Assembly: GCF_900187605.1 (NCBI RefSeq)
Contig: NZ_FYEA01000009.1
Span: 1 to 64,000, forward strand
Source of the DNA: Pseudomonas sp. Irchel 3H7
GTDB taxonomy: Bacteria; Pseudomonadota; Gammaproteobacteria; Pseudomonadales; Pseudomonadaceae
Length of the DNA stretch: 64,000 nt
Direction: 5' to 3'
Shown here: positions 8,411-17,087 of the stretch, in pieces
Position numbering within the stretch: position 1 is the stretch's first letter
How the letters are laid out: every line of letters begins with the position of its first letter
Position numbers and translations under genes: made by a program
The notes under the pieces: model-generated
Databases searched by the model: none
The model's input: the letters and a program-made list of their open reading frames with translations, nothing else
Told to the model about the DNA's origin: nothing

Positions 8411-10015
8411 CTATCGGCGAACGACCAGATACAAGCCGACTGCCACCATGATTCCCGCAGGCCAATGCCCCAACTCGTTAAGCGGGCCACCGATAGCGAG
8501 GATCACCCCGCCGGCCAGATGCGCGCAACCGAGCAAGCGCAGGAACCAGTCGTCCTTGCGTTTATGCCATGGCGGCGGTGGATCGTAGGCGTGCGGTTGC
8601 GACATGCGTTCGAGCAGGTCGCGGGCCATGTTGGCCAGATGCGGCAGTTGTTCGAACTGGCTCTGCACGTTGCCCAGCAAGGCTTTGGGGCTGACGCGCT
8701 CGCGCATCCAGCGTTCGAGGAATGGCTGCGCGGTGTTCCACAGATCCAGATCCGGATACAACTGACGGCCGAGGCCTTCGATGTTCAGCAGGGTCTTTTG
8801 CAGCAGCACCAGTTGCGGTTGCACTTCCATGTTGAAGCGCCGTGCAGTCTGGAACAGGCGCATCAGCACTTGGCCAAATGAAATATCTTTTAACGGTTTT
8901 TCGAAGATCGGTTCGCACACGGTGCGGATCGCCGCTTCGAATTCGTTGAGTTTGGTTTCCGCCGGCACCCAGCCCGAGTCGATGTGCAGTTGCGCCACAC
9001 GACGGTAGTCACGCTTGAAGAAGGCGAACAGGTTGCGCGCCAGATAATCCTGATCTTCCGGGGTCAGGCTGCCGACGATGCCGCAGTCGATCGCGATGTA
9101 CTGCGGGCTCCACGGGTTGACGGTGCTGACGAAGATGTTGCCCGGGTGCATGTCGGCGTGGAAGAAACTGTCGCGGAACACTTGGGTGAAGAAAATCTCC
9201 ACACCGCGTTCGGCGAGCATTTTCATGTCGGTGCGCTGATCGGCGAGGGTCGCCAGATCGGTGACCTGAATGCCGTAGATGCGCTCCATCACCAGCACTT
9301 TCGGCCGGCACCAGTCCCAATACACTTGCGGTACATAGAGCAGCGGCGAACCTTCGAAGTTGCGCTTCAACTGGCTGGCGTTGGCCGCCTCGCGCAGCAG
9401 GTCGAGTTCGTCGTAGATGGTTTTTTCGTAGTCCTGGACCACGTCGACCGGGTGCAGCAGACGCGCGTCGGCCGAGAGTTTTTCGGCGGCGCGGGCGAGG
9501 ATGAACAGCCACGCCAGATCTTGCGCGATGATCGGCTTCAGGCCCGGGCGGATCACCTTGACCACGACTTCTTCGCCGGTTTTCAGCTGCGCGGCATGCA
9601 CCTGCGCAACCGAGGCTGAGGCCAGCGGCTCGACGTCGAAACGGCTGAACACGTCGCTGATTTTCTTGCCCAGTTGTTCTTCGATCAGCTTGATCGACAG
9701 TTGCGAGTCAAACGGCGGCACACGGTCCTGCAACAGCATCAGCTCATCGGCGATGTCTTCCGGCAGCAGGTCGCGGCGGGTCGAGAGAATCTGCCCGAAC
9801 TTGATGAAAATCGGCCCCAGATCCTGCAACGCCAGACGCAGACGCGCGCCACGGCTCAGGTCCAGCGGCTTGCGCGGGAACCAGCGCCACGGCAGCACAT
9901 AGCGCAGCGCCAGGAGGAACCAGGGCAGCGGCAGATCGAACAGCAGGTCATCGAGGCGGTAGCGGATCACGACAGACTGGATGCGCAACAGACGGCGGAC
10001 GGCGAGCAGCTTCAT
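8411..10015 (-). CDS. ubiB: Ubiquinone biosynthesis protein UbiB (ADCK-type kinase/ATPase)
   Basis: The 534-residue protein is an atypical protein-kinase-like ATPase needed for aerobic ubiquinone synthesis. The diagnostic KxGQ segment is present (FIKFGQILSTRRDLLP), then an Ala-rich nucleotide loop (LASASVAQVHAAQL), an HADMHPGNIF catalytic loop and an AIDCGIVG metal-binding segment. Two C-terminal membrane helices (about 495-530) anchor it. The start codon overlaps ubiJ by 4 bp; ubiE-ubiJ-ubiB form one coupled block. Confidence 0.95.
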   Translation of the reverse strand: MKLLAVRRLLRIQSVVIRYRLDDLLFDLPLPWFLLALRYVLPWRWFPRKPLDLSRGARLRLALQDLGPIFIKFGQILSTRRDLLPEDIADELMLLQDRVPPFDSQLSIKLIEEQLGKKISDVFSRFDVEPLASASVAQVHAAQLKTGEEVVVKVIRPGLKPIIAQDLAWLFILARAAEKLSADARLLHPVDVVQDYEKTIYDELDLLREAANASQLKRNFEGSPLLYVPQVYWDWCRPKVLVMERIYGIQVTDLATLADQRTDMKMLAERGVEIFFTQVFRDSFFHADMHPGNIFVSTVNPWSPQYIAIDCGIVGSLTPEDQDYLARNLFAFFKRDYRRVAQLHIDSGWVPAETKLNEFEAAIRTVCEPIFEKPLKDISFGQVLMRLFQTARRFNMEVQPQLVLLQKTLLNIEGLGRQLYPDLDLWNTAQPFLERWMRERVSPKALLGNVQSQFEQLPHLANMARDLLERMSQPHAYDPPPPWHKRKDDWFLRLLGCAHLAGGVILAIGGPLNELGHWPAGIMVAVGLYLVVRR

Positions 10016-10635
10016 GCGTTATCGCTTGGGTCGAGGGATCGGGAAAGGCGCTCGAAACGCGCCTCGAGACGTTCCAGATCAAGTTTGATCCGGTCCAGTT
10101 CGCTGAACCGCGCTTCGGCTTCGCGCTGCCCGACTAGGGTGCGCGATTCTTCGGCGAGGTATTCGGCGAGGTTCTGGTTGAGGCTGGCAAATCCTTGTTG
10201 ATACCAGCGCGCGCGGCTGCGCAGATGGCCACCGACCAGTTGCGTGGCGACCGGGCCGAGCCAGCGCGAGAGTTCGTACTCCCAGTCCAGCTCAAGGTCT
10301 TGCAGGACACCGGCCAGCTCCAGCAGCACGCCGCTGTCGCCATCGAGCTCGACTTCCGGGGCGTGCAACACCGCGGTCTTGTCTTTGCTCACGGCCAGTT
10401 TGATCAGGCTGGAGGCCGGCGCGCGCAGGGTGCAGTCGACACCGGTTTCCCAGTGCGAGGCCAGCATCAAACCTTCGTCGCTCGGCAGAATGAACAGTTG
10501 CAGCGCCGGGCTGCGGCAGTCGACGGCAATCACCTTGCCGGTCAAATGCGCCAGCCGCGGCAGCGCCGTGCTGTCGAGACGCAGCACCCGGTTGAGGCCG
10601 AGTTCAACGCTGGCGAGCAGCCCGGTGAGCAACAT
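10012..10635 (-). CDS. ubiJ: Ubiquinone biosynthesis accessory factor UbiJ (SCP2 domain)
   Basis: This 207-residue protein has an SCP2-like lipid-binding fold in its first ~130 residues and a coiled-coil C-terminus (EARFSELDRIKLDLERLEAR). In E. coli UbiJ joins UbiK to hold the ubiquinone-synthesis metabolon. Its place between ubiE and ubiB supports the call. The start overlaps the ubiE stop by one base (TGATG) and its stop overlaps ubiB. Confidence 0.9.
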   Translation of the reverse strand: MLLTGLLASVELGLNRVLRLDSTALPRLAHLTGKVIAVDCRSPALQLFILPSDEGLMLASHWETGVDCTLRAPASSLIKLAVSKDKTAVLHAPEVELDGDSGVLLELAGVLQDLELDWEYELSRWLGPVATQLVGGHLRSRARWYQQGFASLNQNLAEYLAEESRTLVGQREAEARFSELDRIKLDLERLEARFERLSRSLDPSDNA

Positions 10636-11405
10636 CAGGGCTTGATGCCGCGGTGCAGGGCGACGATGCCTGCGGTCATGTTGTGATAGGTCACGCGGTC
10701 GAAACCGGCGTCGACCATCATCGACTTCAGGGTTTCCTGATTCGGGTGCATGCGGATCGATTCGGCCAGGTAGCGATAGCTTTCCGAGTCGTTGGTGATC
10801 AGCTTGCCCATCAGTGGCATGAAGGCGAACGAATAGGCGTCGTAGGCTTTCGACATCAGCGCATTGGTCGGCTTGGAGAACTCCAGCACCAGCAGACGAC
10901 CGCCCGGCTTGAGTACGCGCAGCATCGAGCGCAGGGCGTCTTCTTTGTGCGTCACGTTGCGCAGGCCGAAGGCGATGGTCACACAGTCGAAATGATTGTC
11001 CGGGAACGGCAGTTTTTCCGCGTCCGCCTGAACGAATTCGACGTTGCCGGCGACACCCAGATCGAGCAGGCGGTCACGACCGACCTTGAGCATCGATTCG
11101 TTGATATCGGCCAACACCACTTGACCGGTCGGGCCGACCAGGTGCGAGAACTTTTTGGTCAGGTCACCGGTACCGCCGGCGATGTCCAGCACGCGGTTAC
11201 CGCTGCGCACGCCCGACAGTTCGATCGCGAAACGCTTCCACAGACGGTGCATGCCGCCCGACAGAAGGTCGTTCATCAGGTCGTACTTGGCGGCTACCGA
11301 GTGGAAAACCTCAGCGACTTTTTCCGCTTTCTGGCTTTCCGGAACGTTTTTGAAGCCGAAGTGAGTGGTGGGTTCGGCATCGCTGCCTTTGCGCTGATCA
11401 GTCAT
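10635..11405 (-). CDS. ubiE: Bifunctional demethylmenaquinone/ubiquinone C-methyltransferase UbiE
   Basis: The 256-residue SAM methyltransferase makes the C-methylation step of ubiquinone synthesis. The SAM site VLDIAGGTGDLTKKF, the NHFDCVTIAFGLRNVTHKEDAL stretch (here in part) and LKPGGRLLVLEFSKP are intact. The ATG at 11405 gives the standard MTDQRKG start; a longer frame to 11534 crosses the divergent promoter region. It heads the ubiE-ubiJ-ubiB-hisI-hisE-tatABC-rsmE run. Confidence 0.95.
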   Translation of the reverse strand: MTDQRKGSDAEPTTHFGFKNVPESQKAEKVAEVFHSVAAKYDLMNDLLSGGMHRLWKRFAIELSGVRSGNRVLDIAGGTGDLTKKFSHLVGPTGQVVLADINESMLKVGRDRLLDLGVAGNVEFVQADAEKLPFPDNHFDCVTIAFGLRNVTHKEDALRSMLRVLKPGGRLLVLEFSKPTNALMSKAYDAYSFAFMPLMGKLITNDSESYRYLAESIRMHPNQETLKSMMVDAGFDRVTYHNMTAGIVALHRGIKP

Positions 11406-11434
11406 ATCGCTGTCACCAAAAGAGAATGCGCGAC

Positions 11435-11463
11435 ATTCTAATCCCCAAGCCATGCTTTGTCTT
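11435..11463 (-). promoter_or_regulatory. Candidate sigma70 promoter for the ubiE operon
   Basis: On the minus strand, AAGACA (11458-11463) and TAGAAT (11435-11440) are separated by 17 bp, about 30 bp upstream of the ubiE ATG. The -10 box is 5 of 6 to consensus and the -35 box 4 of 6. Confidence 0.45.
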
Positions 11464-11571
11464 GGAATGGCTAAAGGTAAGATGGGCAACCCTCGGGACG
11501 ATTTGCCGCAGCGGCGGTCAAGATTTACCGACACATCTTTTTCGCCCCATTCAAAAAACAGGAGTCAATCA

Positions 11572-11847
11572 ATGGCCAAAATCACTGTTGAGCGTGCCCA
11601 CAATCTGGGTAAGGAAGCCGCCCGCGAGAAGGCCGACAAGCTGGCGCAAAAACTCTCCGAGCAATATGGCCTGGAGCCGCAATGGTCCGGCGACACCCTG
11701 AACCTCAAGCGCTCGGGCGTGAAAGGCGCGGTGCATGTGGCGGACGATTCGATCAAGGTCGACGTTGAGCTGGGCCTGATGATGTCGGCCATGAGCGGCA
11801 TGATCAAAGCCGAAATCGAAAAAGCCCTCGACAAAGCTTTGGTTTGA
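11572..11847 (+). CDS. Polyhydroxyalkanoic acid system family protein
   Basis: This 91-residue protein belongs to the small PHA-system family found next to phaIF in Pseudomonas (PHA_gran_rgn type). It is soluble, with a basic N-terminus (MAKITVERAHNLGKEAAREK) and a C-terminal helix (GMIKAEIEKALDKAL). An AGGAG ribosome site lies just ahead of the ATG at 11572; a longer frame starting at 11452 is unlikely. It is divergent from ubiE and upstream of phaI. Its exact molecular role is not known to me; granule association is inferred from family name and context. Confidence 0.8.
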   Translation: MAKITVERAHNLGKEAAREKADKLAQKLSEQYGLEPQWSGDTLNLKRSGVKGAVHVADDSIKVDVELGLMMSAMSGMIKAEIEKALDKALV

Positions 11848-11852
11848 ACATC

Positions 11853-11938
11853 AAAAGATCGCAGCCTTCGGCAGCTCCTACAGACGTACACATTCCCCTG
11901 TAGGAGCTGCCGAAGGCTGCGATCTTTTCATTTAGGCA
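11853..11938. repeat. REP inverted pair, family 2
   Basis: Two facing units (AAAAGATCGCAGCCTTCGGCAGCTCCTAC and its complement, quoted by ends at 11853 and 11938) follow the stop codon of the PHA-system gene and could fold into a long hairpin that ends or stabilises that transcript. Confidence 0.85.
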
Positions 11939-12052
11939 CCACCGATTCATGTCAGTTGTTAGGGTGCCGTTTCTAATTTTTCTGCCTACTTTGTGCCTGA
12001 GCCCGACACTTTCCCGGGCAGTTCCTCAAACCTTCTGCGCGTGAGGTGCACC

Positions 12053-12475
12053 ATGGCCAAAGTTATTTTGAAGAAAAAAATCGACGTTTCGACTTCTGCT
12101 CTGAGCGACGTCAAATCCTATGCCCGCAAGATCTGGCTGGCAGGCCTGGGTGCCTACGCCAAGGTCGGCCAAGAGGGCAGTGACTACTTTCAAGAGTTGA
12201 TCAAGGCTGGTCAAACTGTTGAAAAGAAAGGCAAAAAAGCCGTCACCGAAAAACTCGAAGCGGCCAACGCCGAGATCGATGAAGCCAAGAGCGAAGTGAG
12301 TTCTTTCAAAGGTCGTGTCGAAGTTCAGCTCGACAAGGTCGAGAAGGCGTTCGACTCCCGTGTAGCAAGCGCCTTGAATCGTATCGGCATTCCGTCTAAA
12401 CATGACGTTGAGACACTCTCTGCTAAGCTCGATGAGCTGACGGCATTGCTCGAACGCGTCGCGCGTAAATCTTAA
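12053..12475 (+). CDS. phaI: Phasin PhaI
   Basis: The 140-residue phasin coats medium-chain-length PHA granules. It contains the phasin signature SYARKIWLAGLGAYAKVGQEG near residue 22-42 (quoted in part: ARKIWLAGLGAYAKV) and a long amphipathic helix with a leucine-zipper-like end (LSAKLDELTALLERVARKS). The ATG at 12053 follows a GAGGTG ribosome site. It is homologous to the N-terminal half of PhaF, encoded 10 bp downstream, so the two likely arose by duplication and are co-transcribed. Confidence 0.93.
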   Translation: MAKVILKKKIDVSTSALSDVKSYARKIWLAGLGAYAKVGQEGSDYFQELIKAGQTVEKKGKKAVTEKLEAANAEIDEAKSEVSSFKGRVEVQLDKVEKAFDSRVASALNRIGIPSKHDVETLSAKLDELTALLERVARKS

Positions 12476-12485
12476 GGAGAACGGG

Positions 12486-13409
12486 ATGGCTGGTAAAAAG
12501 AACACCGATAAAGAAGGCAGCTCGTGGATCGGGAAAGTCGAAGACTACTCCCGCAAAATCTGGCTGGCTGGTTTAGGCGTGTACTCGAAGATCGACACTG
12601 ACGGCAGCAAGCTCTTCGATACATTGGTCAAAGACGGCGAGAAAGCCGAGAAGCTCACCAAGTCCGCAGTCGGCAAAAAAGTCGATGCCGCCAAGGACTC
12701 TGCTTCTTCGGCCAAGTCGCGCATCAGCGGCGTGAAAGATCGCGCACTGGGCAAGTGGGACGAGCTGGAAGGGGCTTTCGACAAGCGCCTGAACAGCGCG
12801 ATTTCGCGCCTGGGTGTACCGAGCCGCAATGAGGTCAAGGCACTTAACAGCAAGGTCGACACACTGACCAAACAGATCGAAAAACTCACCGGTCTGAAGG
12901 CTCAACCTGTGGCGGCGAAAACCGCTGCGGCAAAACCGGCAGCGAAAACTGCGGCGGCCAAACCAGCGGCAAAATCCGCTGCCAAGCCACTGGCAAAAGC
13001 AGCGGCTAAACCCGCAGCTAAAGCAGCGGCCAAGCCTGCAGCAAAAACCGCAGCGGCCAAGCCAGCTGCTAAAGCTGCAGCCAAACCGGTTGCTGCCAAA
13101 GCCGCCGCCAAACCGGCAGCAAAACCTGCGGCCAAAACGGCAGCGAAACCAGCCGCCAAGCCAGCCGCGAAAACCGCTGCCGCCAAACCGGCTGCCAAGC
13201 CTGCGGCCAAACCCGCTGCGGCGAAGAAGCCTGCCGTGAAAAAACCGGCCGCAGCGAAAGCCGCCGCGCCGAAACCGGCCGCACCTGCTGCAGCCAAACC
13301 GGCCACTCCGGCAGCTCCGGTAAGTGCGTCGAACTCCGCCGCAGCACCGACTCCGGCGGCCACCCCGACTGCTGCATCGACGCCGTCGACGCCAACCAGT
13401 CAGTCCTGA
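12486..13409 (+). CDS. phaF: Phasin PhaF with histone-H1-like AAKP tail
   Basis: The 307-residue protein has an N-terminal phasin domain (about 1-135, with SRKIWLAGLGVYSKI) and a C-terminal Lys/Ala/Pro-rich tail (about 140-285) made of repeated AAKPAAK units, like histone H1. In P. putida, PhaF binds granules through the phasin half and DNA through the tail, helping granules segregate at division. The final ~30 residues turn Ser/Thr/Pro-rich. The tail DNA is itself internally repetitive and may vary in length between strains. A strong terminator follows. Confidence 0.93.
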   Translation: MAGKKNTDKEGSSWIGKVEDYSRKIWLAGLGVYSKIDTDGSKLFDTLVKDGEKAEKLTKSAVGKKVDAAKDSASSAKSRISGVKDRALGKWDELEGAFDKRLNSAISRLGVPSRNEVKALNSKVDTLTKQIEKLTGLKAQPVAAKTAAAKPAAKTAAAKPAAKSAAKPLAKAAAKPAAKAAAKPAAKTAAAKPAAKAAAKPVAAKAAAKPAAKPAAKTAAKPAAKPAAKTAAAKPAAKPAAKPAAAKKPAVKKPAAAKAAAPKPAAPAAAKPATPAAPVSASNSAAAPTPAATPTAASTPSTPTSQS

Positions 13410-13425
13410 TTCTTCAGGGCAAAAG

Positions 13426-13458
13426 AAAACGCCCGGCCTGTGAAGGTCGGGCGTTTTT
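13426..13458 (+). terminator. Rho-independent terminator after phaF
   Basis: A 13-bp stem (AAAACGCCCGGCC paired with GGTCGGGCGTTTT, one G-T wobble) with a six-base loop is followed by a T run at 13454-13458. Confidence 0.9.
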
Positions 13459-13474
13459 GTATCTGAATTCCAAC

Positions 13475-13671
13475 AGCCCCTCACCCTAGCCCTCTCCCAG
13501 AGGGAGAGGGGACCGACCGAGGTGTCTTGCGTCGTACGTCGACCTGAACGATCGAGTCGATTATGGATTCAACAAAACCCTTTCAGGTCGGTGTAGCTCA
13601 TCAGCATCCCCCAATCAGTCCCCTCTCCCTACGGGCGGTCCGACGTTTCGGGAGGGCTAGGGTGAGGGGCT
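13475..13671. repeat. Long palindromic repeat, copy B (complete)
   Basis: Perfect 20-bp terminal inverted repeats (AGCCCCTCACCCTAGCCCTC at 13475-13494 and its complement at 13652-13671) enclose an inner inverted pair ending in GACCTGAA and TTCAGGTC. The element fills the space between the convergent phaF and phaD genes. No coding frame is evident inside. Confidence 0.8.
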
Positions 13672-13677
13672 TTTGAT

Positions 13678-14298
13678 TTAGTCATGGTCTTCAAGATACT
13701 GAAGAGCCATCCGCTCCGTGGCGACCTTAACCGGCGGCAGCAAATGCGGCGCCACCAGCATCATGATCTGATAAACCACCAGCCTCACTTCCCCCTCACG
13801 ATCCAGAATCCGCTGATAATCCAGCGAAAACAGCAACGTCATGGTGATCTGCTCCACCAGTTGCCCCAACGCCTGCGTATCACTGACCAGTTGCCCCGCC
13901 GCCTTCAATCGCGCCAACAACGACGCCAGCGTGCGCTTCAACGCATTGAGCAGATGACGAATGCCCTTGGCCAGCTTCGGCAAGCGTCCGGCCAAGTTCG
14001 ACAGGTCCTGAAACAAAAACCGATATTGCGCCAGCCGCTCGACAATCAAATGCAAAAACAGCCAGTAATCCTCCGGCGCCAGCTCCACATCCGCCGGTGG
14101 ATCGAGCAGTGGCGCCAGTTCATTCTGGAAGCGTTCGAACAACCCGAGAATCAGCGGTTCCTTGCCGTGGAAGTGGTAGTAGAGGTTGCCCGGGCTGATC
14201 CCCATTTCATTGGCCACCTCCATGGTGGAGACATTCGGCTCGCCCTTTTCGTTGAACAGTTGCAAAGCACATTCGAGAATCCGGTCGCGGGTTTTCAT
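13678..14298 (-). CDS. phaD: TetR-family transcriptional regulator PhaD
   Basis: The 206-residue protein has an N-terminal TetR helix-turn-helix (TRDRILECALQLFNEKGE, then VANEMGISPGNLYYHFHGKE). In P. putida PhaD activates phaC1 and phaI promoters and is thought to sense a fatty-acid-derived ligand. It is the last gene of phaC1-phaZ-phaC2-phaD, 30 bp after phaC2. Confidence 0.93.
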   Translation of the reverse strand: MKTRDRILECALQLFNEKGEPNVSTMEVANEMGISPGNLYYHFHGKEPLILGLFERFQNELAPLLDPPADVELAPEDYWLFLHLIVERLAQYRFLFQDLSNLAGRLPKLAKGIRHLLNALKRTLASLLARLKAAGQLVSDTQALGQLVEQITMTLLFSLDYQRILDREGEVRLVVYQIMMLVAPHLLPPVKVATERMALQYLEDHD

Positions 14299-14328
14299 CC
14301 AGTCTTCTTAGAAAAGTTCGGTTAAGCG

Positions 14329-16008
14329 TCAGCGCACACGCACGTAAGTACCGGGCGCGGCCTCCATCGGTGGATAGTTCGGGTTGCCAAGGGTGAACGA
14401 GGTTTCGTGCTGCGCCCCGGAGCGCTGTTGAATCCATTCCAGCCACTGCGGCCACCAACTGCCGTCGACGTGCTTGCCGTCGTAGTACCAGGCGCGCGGG
14501 TCGCTGCTCATCTTGGCGTTCTCGACATAGGCGGCTTTCGGGTTGCTCGGCGGGTTGAGGATGCTCTGCACATGACCGCTGTTGGACAGCACGAAACGTC
14601 GCTCGCCGCCGAGCAACAGGGTCGAGCGATACACCGCGTCCCACGGGGTGATGTGGTCGTTCATGCCAGCTACGCTGAAGCTGTCGACGGTGACTTTCTG
14701 CAAATCGATCGGTGTGCCGCACACCTCGAGACCGCCCGGATGGGTCAACGGGTTGTGCTTGAAGAAGTCCAGCAAGTCACCGTGGAACGCGGCGGGCAAG
14801 CGCGTGTTGTCGTTGTTCCAGTAGAGGATGTCGAAGGCCGGCGGTTCTTTGCCCAACAGGTAGTTGTTGACGAAGTAGCTCCAGATCAAATCGTTGGGGC
14901 GCATCCAGGCGAAGACCTTGGCCATGTCGCGACCGTCGAGTACGCCTTTCTGGTAGGAGCGGCGCTTGGCGGCTTCGAGGGTTTGTTCATCGGCAAACAG
15001 CGTGGCTGAGGTTTCGATTTCACTGTCGAGCAAACTGACCAGATAGGTCGCGCTGGAGACCCGTCGCAGTTGCCGCTTGGCCTGCAAATGGCCTTGCAGG
15101 GCGGCGATGGTCAGCCCGCCGGCGCAGGCGCCCATCAGGTTGACCTCGCGGGCGCCGGTGATCGCCCGACAGATGTTCATCGCTTCTTCCACCGCTTCGA
15201 CGTAGGTCGACAGGCCCCATTCGCGATGACGTACATCCGGATTGCGCCAACTGATCATGAACGTTTGCAGGCCATTCTTCAGTGCGTACTGGACGAAGCT
15301 GTTGTGTGGGCTCAGGTCGAAAATGTAGTACTTGTTGATTTGCGGCGGCACCACCAGCAGCGGCTTGGCGTACTGCTTTTCGCTCATCGGTTTGTACTGG
15401 ATCAGCTCCAGCATTTCGTTGCGAAACACCACCGAGCCGGTGGTGGTGGCGACGGTCTTGCCGACCTCAAAGGCTTGTTTGGTCACCTGACGTGGCAGGC
15501 CGTCGTTGTGCAGCAAGTCATCGAACAGGTGACTGAGGCCGCGCACCAGACTGTGCCCGCCGGAGTTGAAAAGCTCCTTGACCGCCAGCGGATTGAGCAA
15601 GGTGTTCGACGGCGCCACGGCGTCGTTGAGCAGGGTGAAGGCGAAGTGCGCACGAGCGCGATCGTCCGGGCTCATGTTGCTTTCATCGATCCAGCTTTTG
15701 ACCTGTTTTTGCCAGGCCAGATAGGCCTGCAGGCTGCGCCGGTAAAACGGGTTGAGGCTCCACGCCGGATCGGCGAAGCGGCTGTCGTTCGGATTGGTCG
15801 GGTGCAGGGTTTCGCCGAGCAGCACGCGGCCCAATTGACCGCCGAGTTTCAACGCGTGCTTCGCACTGTGAATCGGATTGCGCAGGCCATGGGCGGCGAC
15901 GCTGCGCAAGGTCGAGATCAGGTCCCGGCCACGCAGGCCGGTGATCGCACTTTGTGCGTTGATGAACACGGCGGGGCTGGGCACGCCCGTCGCTGGTTTG
16001 TCGCGCAT
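14329..16008 (-). CDS. phaC: Class II poly(3-hydroxyalkanoate) synthase PhaC2
   Basis: The 559-residue synthase polymerises (R)-3-hydroxyacyl-CoA into medium-chain-length PHA. The lipase-like box holds the catalytic cysteine (LMGACAGG, Cys295), and the His region reads NSGHVQSILNPP. Length matches class II enzymes. It is a paralogue of PhaC1 encoded upstream and is separated from it by phaZ, the standard Pseudomonas order. Named PhaC2 by position and by divergence from the PhaC1 copy. Confidence 0.95.
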   Translation of the reverse strand: MRDKPATGVPSPAVFINAQSAITGLRGRDLISTLRSVAAHGLRNPIHSAKHALKLGGQLGRVLLGETLHPTNPNDSRFADPAWSLNPFYRRSLQAYLAWQKQVKSWIDESNMSPDDRARAHFAFTLLNDAVAPSNTLLNPLAVKELFNSGGHSLVRGLSHLFDDLLHNDGLPRQVTKQAFEVGKTVATTTGSVVFRNEMLELIQYKPMSEKQYAKPLLVVPPQINKYYIFDLSPHNSFVQYALKNGLQTFMISWRNPDVRHREWGLSTYVEAVEEAMNICRAITGAREVNLMGACAGGLTIAALQGHLQAKRQLRRVSSATYLVSLLDSEIETSATLFADEQTLEAAKRRSYQKGVLDGRDMAKVFAWMRPNDLIWSYFVNNYLLGKEPPAFDILYWNNDNTRLPAAFHGDLLDFFKHNPLTHPGGLEVCGTPIDLQKVTVDSFSVAGMNDHITPWDAVYRSTLLLGGERRFVLSNSGHVQSILNPPSNPKAAYVENAKMSSDPRAWYYDGKHVDGSWWPQWLEWIQQRSGAQHETSFTLGNPNYPPMEAAPGTYVRVR

Positions 16009-16147
16009 GACTCAACACTCCTTCGTCTTCAGGCCAAAAACAAACTCACCGAACCAGAACACCATAGACGCTGTTGCGGGTTGCTGCCTGCGCGGCGTCC
16101 TGCCGCGCACTCTTTGCCAAAGGCCTGCATAAAGCCTGCCGCCGGGG

Positions 16148-17002
16148 TTAACCGCCCAGCGGTGTCGGATGCGGGTGCATCACCGCGCGCTGACGTTCCT
16201 CCTGGAGGAATTTCATGATGATTGGCGCCACCGCTTCAGCACGGGTAATCAGGAACAGATGACCGTCGTCGATGATGTGCAGTTGGGCGTTGGGAATGCG
16301 CCAGGCGAGCATGCGCATGTTGATCAGCGGGATCAGCGGATCGTCATCGCCGGCCAGCACCAGCGTCGGCTGGTGGATCTTGTGCAGCCAGTGAATGCTG
16401 GTCCAGCCGAGGCCTGCGAACAGTTGCCAGTAATAACCGAGCTTGCCCGCCGAACGCACTTTCGCGGCGTGGCTGGCCGCCAGCGTCGGGTCACGACGGA
16501 ACGAGCCGCCGTAGATCAGCGGGGCGATGCGGATCACATGGGAAGGCTGAATGTAGCGCCGCGGACTGGCCATCATCCACAGCACTTTCGGTTTGCCCGG
16601 CACCATCACCGCACCGGCCGCGGTCGCCGCCAGCACCAGTTTCTTGCAACGCTCGGGGTAGTCGTAGGCGAACTGCTGCGCGAGCGCACCGCCCCACGAC
16701 ACGCCGATGACGTTGACCTGACCGTAGTCGAGGTAATCGAGCATCCGCGCCGTCAGCTTGGCCAGCCCGGGAAAGCGATACGGTCGGTTCGGCGTCGAGG
16801 AACCGCCGACACCGGGCACGTCGAAGGCGATCACTTCCAGATCCGGGTCCAGCGCCGCGACAAACGGAAAAACCAGCTCCAGGTTGGCGCCGATGCCGTT
16901 GAAAATCAGCAAGGGCGTCAAGTGAGGCTTGCCGGGGCGTACCGCCGTGCGGAGGGTCTGGCCATCCAGATCGACGGTACGGAATATGAACGGTTGCGGC
17001 AT
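16148..17002 (-). CDS. phaZ: Intracellular medium-chain-length PHA depolymerase PhaZ
   Basis: The 284-residue alpha/beta hydrolase releases hydroxyacid monomers from stored PHA. It shows the nucleophile elbow GVSWGG, an aspartate loop (AGDDDPLIP) and a histidine segment (DDGHLFL). It sits between the two synthases. The 85 bp before its start contain a perfect 21-bp hairpin. The 139 bp between its stop and phaC2 show no clear feature. Confidence 0.95.
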   Translation of the reverse strand: MPQPFIFRTVDLDGQTLRTAVRPGKPHLTPLLIFNGIGANLELVFPFVAALDPDLEVIAFDVPGVGGSSTPNRPYRFPGLAKLTARMLDYLDYGQVNVIGVSWGGALAQQFAYDYPERCKKLVLAATAAGAVMVPGKPKVLWMMASPRRYIQPSHVIRIAPLIYGGSFRRDPTLAASHAAKVRSAGKLGYYWQLFAGLGWTSIHWLHKIHQPTLVLAGDDDPLIPLINMRMLAWRIPNAQLHIIDDGHLFLITRAEAVAPIIMKFLQEERQRAVMHPHPTPLGG

Positions 17003-17027
17003 GCGTCAGGCCCTGTGGATTTAAATT

Positions 17028-17080
17028 CACCACACCCCGTGTAGGAGCTGCCGAAGGCTGCTCCTACACGGGGTGTGGTG
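17028..17080 (-). repeat. Perfect 21-bp hairpin between phaC1 and phaZ
   Basis: CACCACACCCCGTGTAGGAGC (17028-17048, 21 bases, shown here in two parts: CACCACACCC then CGTGTAGGAGC) is exactly complementary to 17060-17080 around an 11-base loop. The loop and inner stem look like half a family-2 REP unit. There is no T tract, so it is more likely an mRNA-stabilising or processing hairpin than a full terminator. Confidence 0.75.
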
Positions 17081-17087
17081 GTGTCAG

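Noticed and set aside
12900..13330. Regular short repeats that could suggest a CRISPR array
   Set aside because: The repeats are codon-level AAKP repeats in frame within PhaF, with no spacers of constant length and no cas genes.
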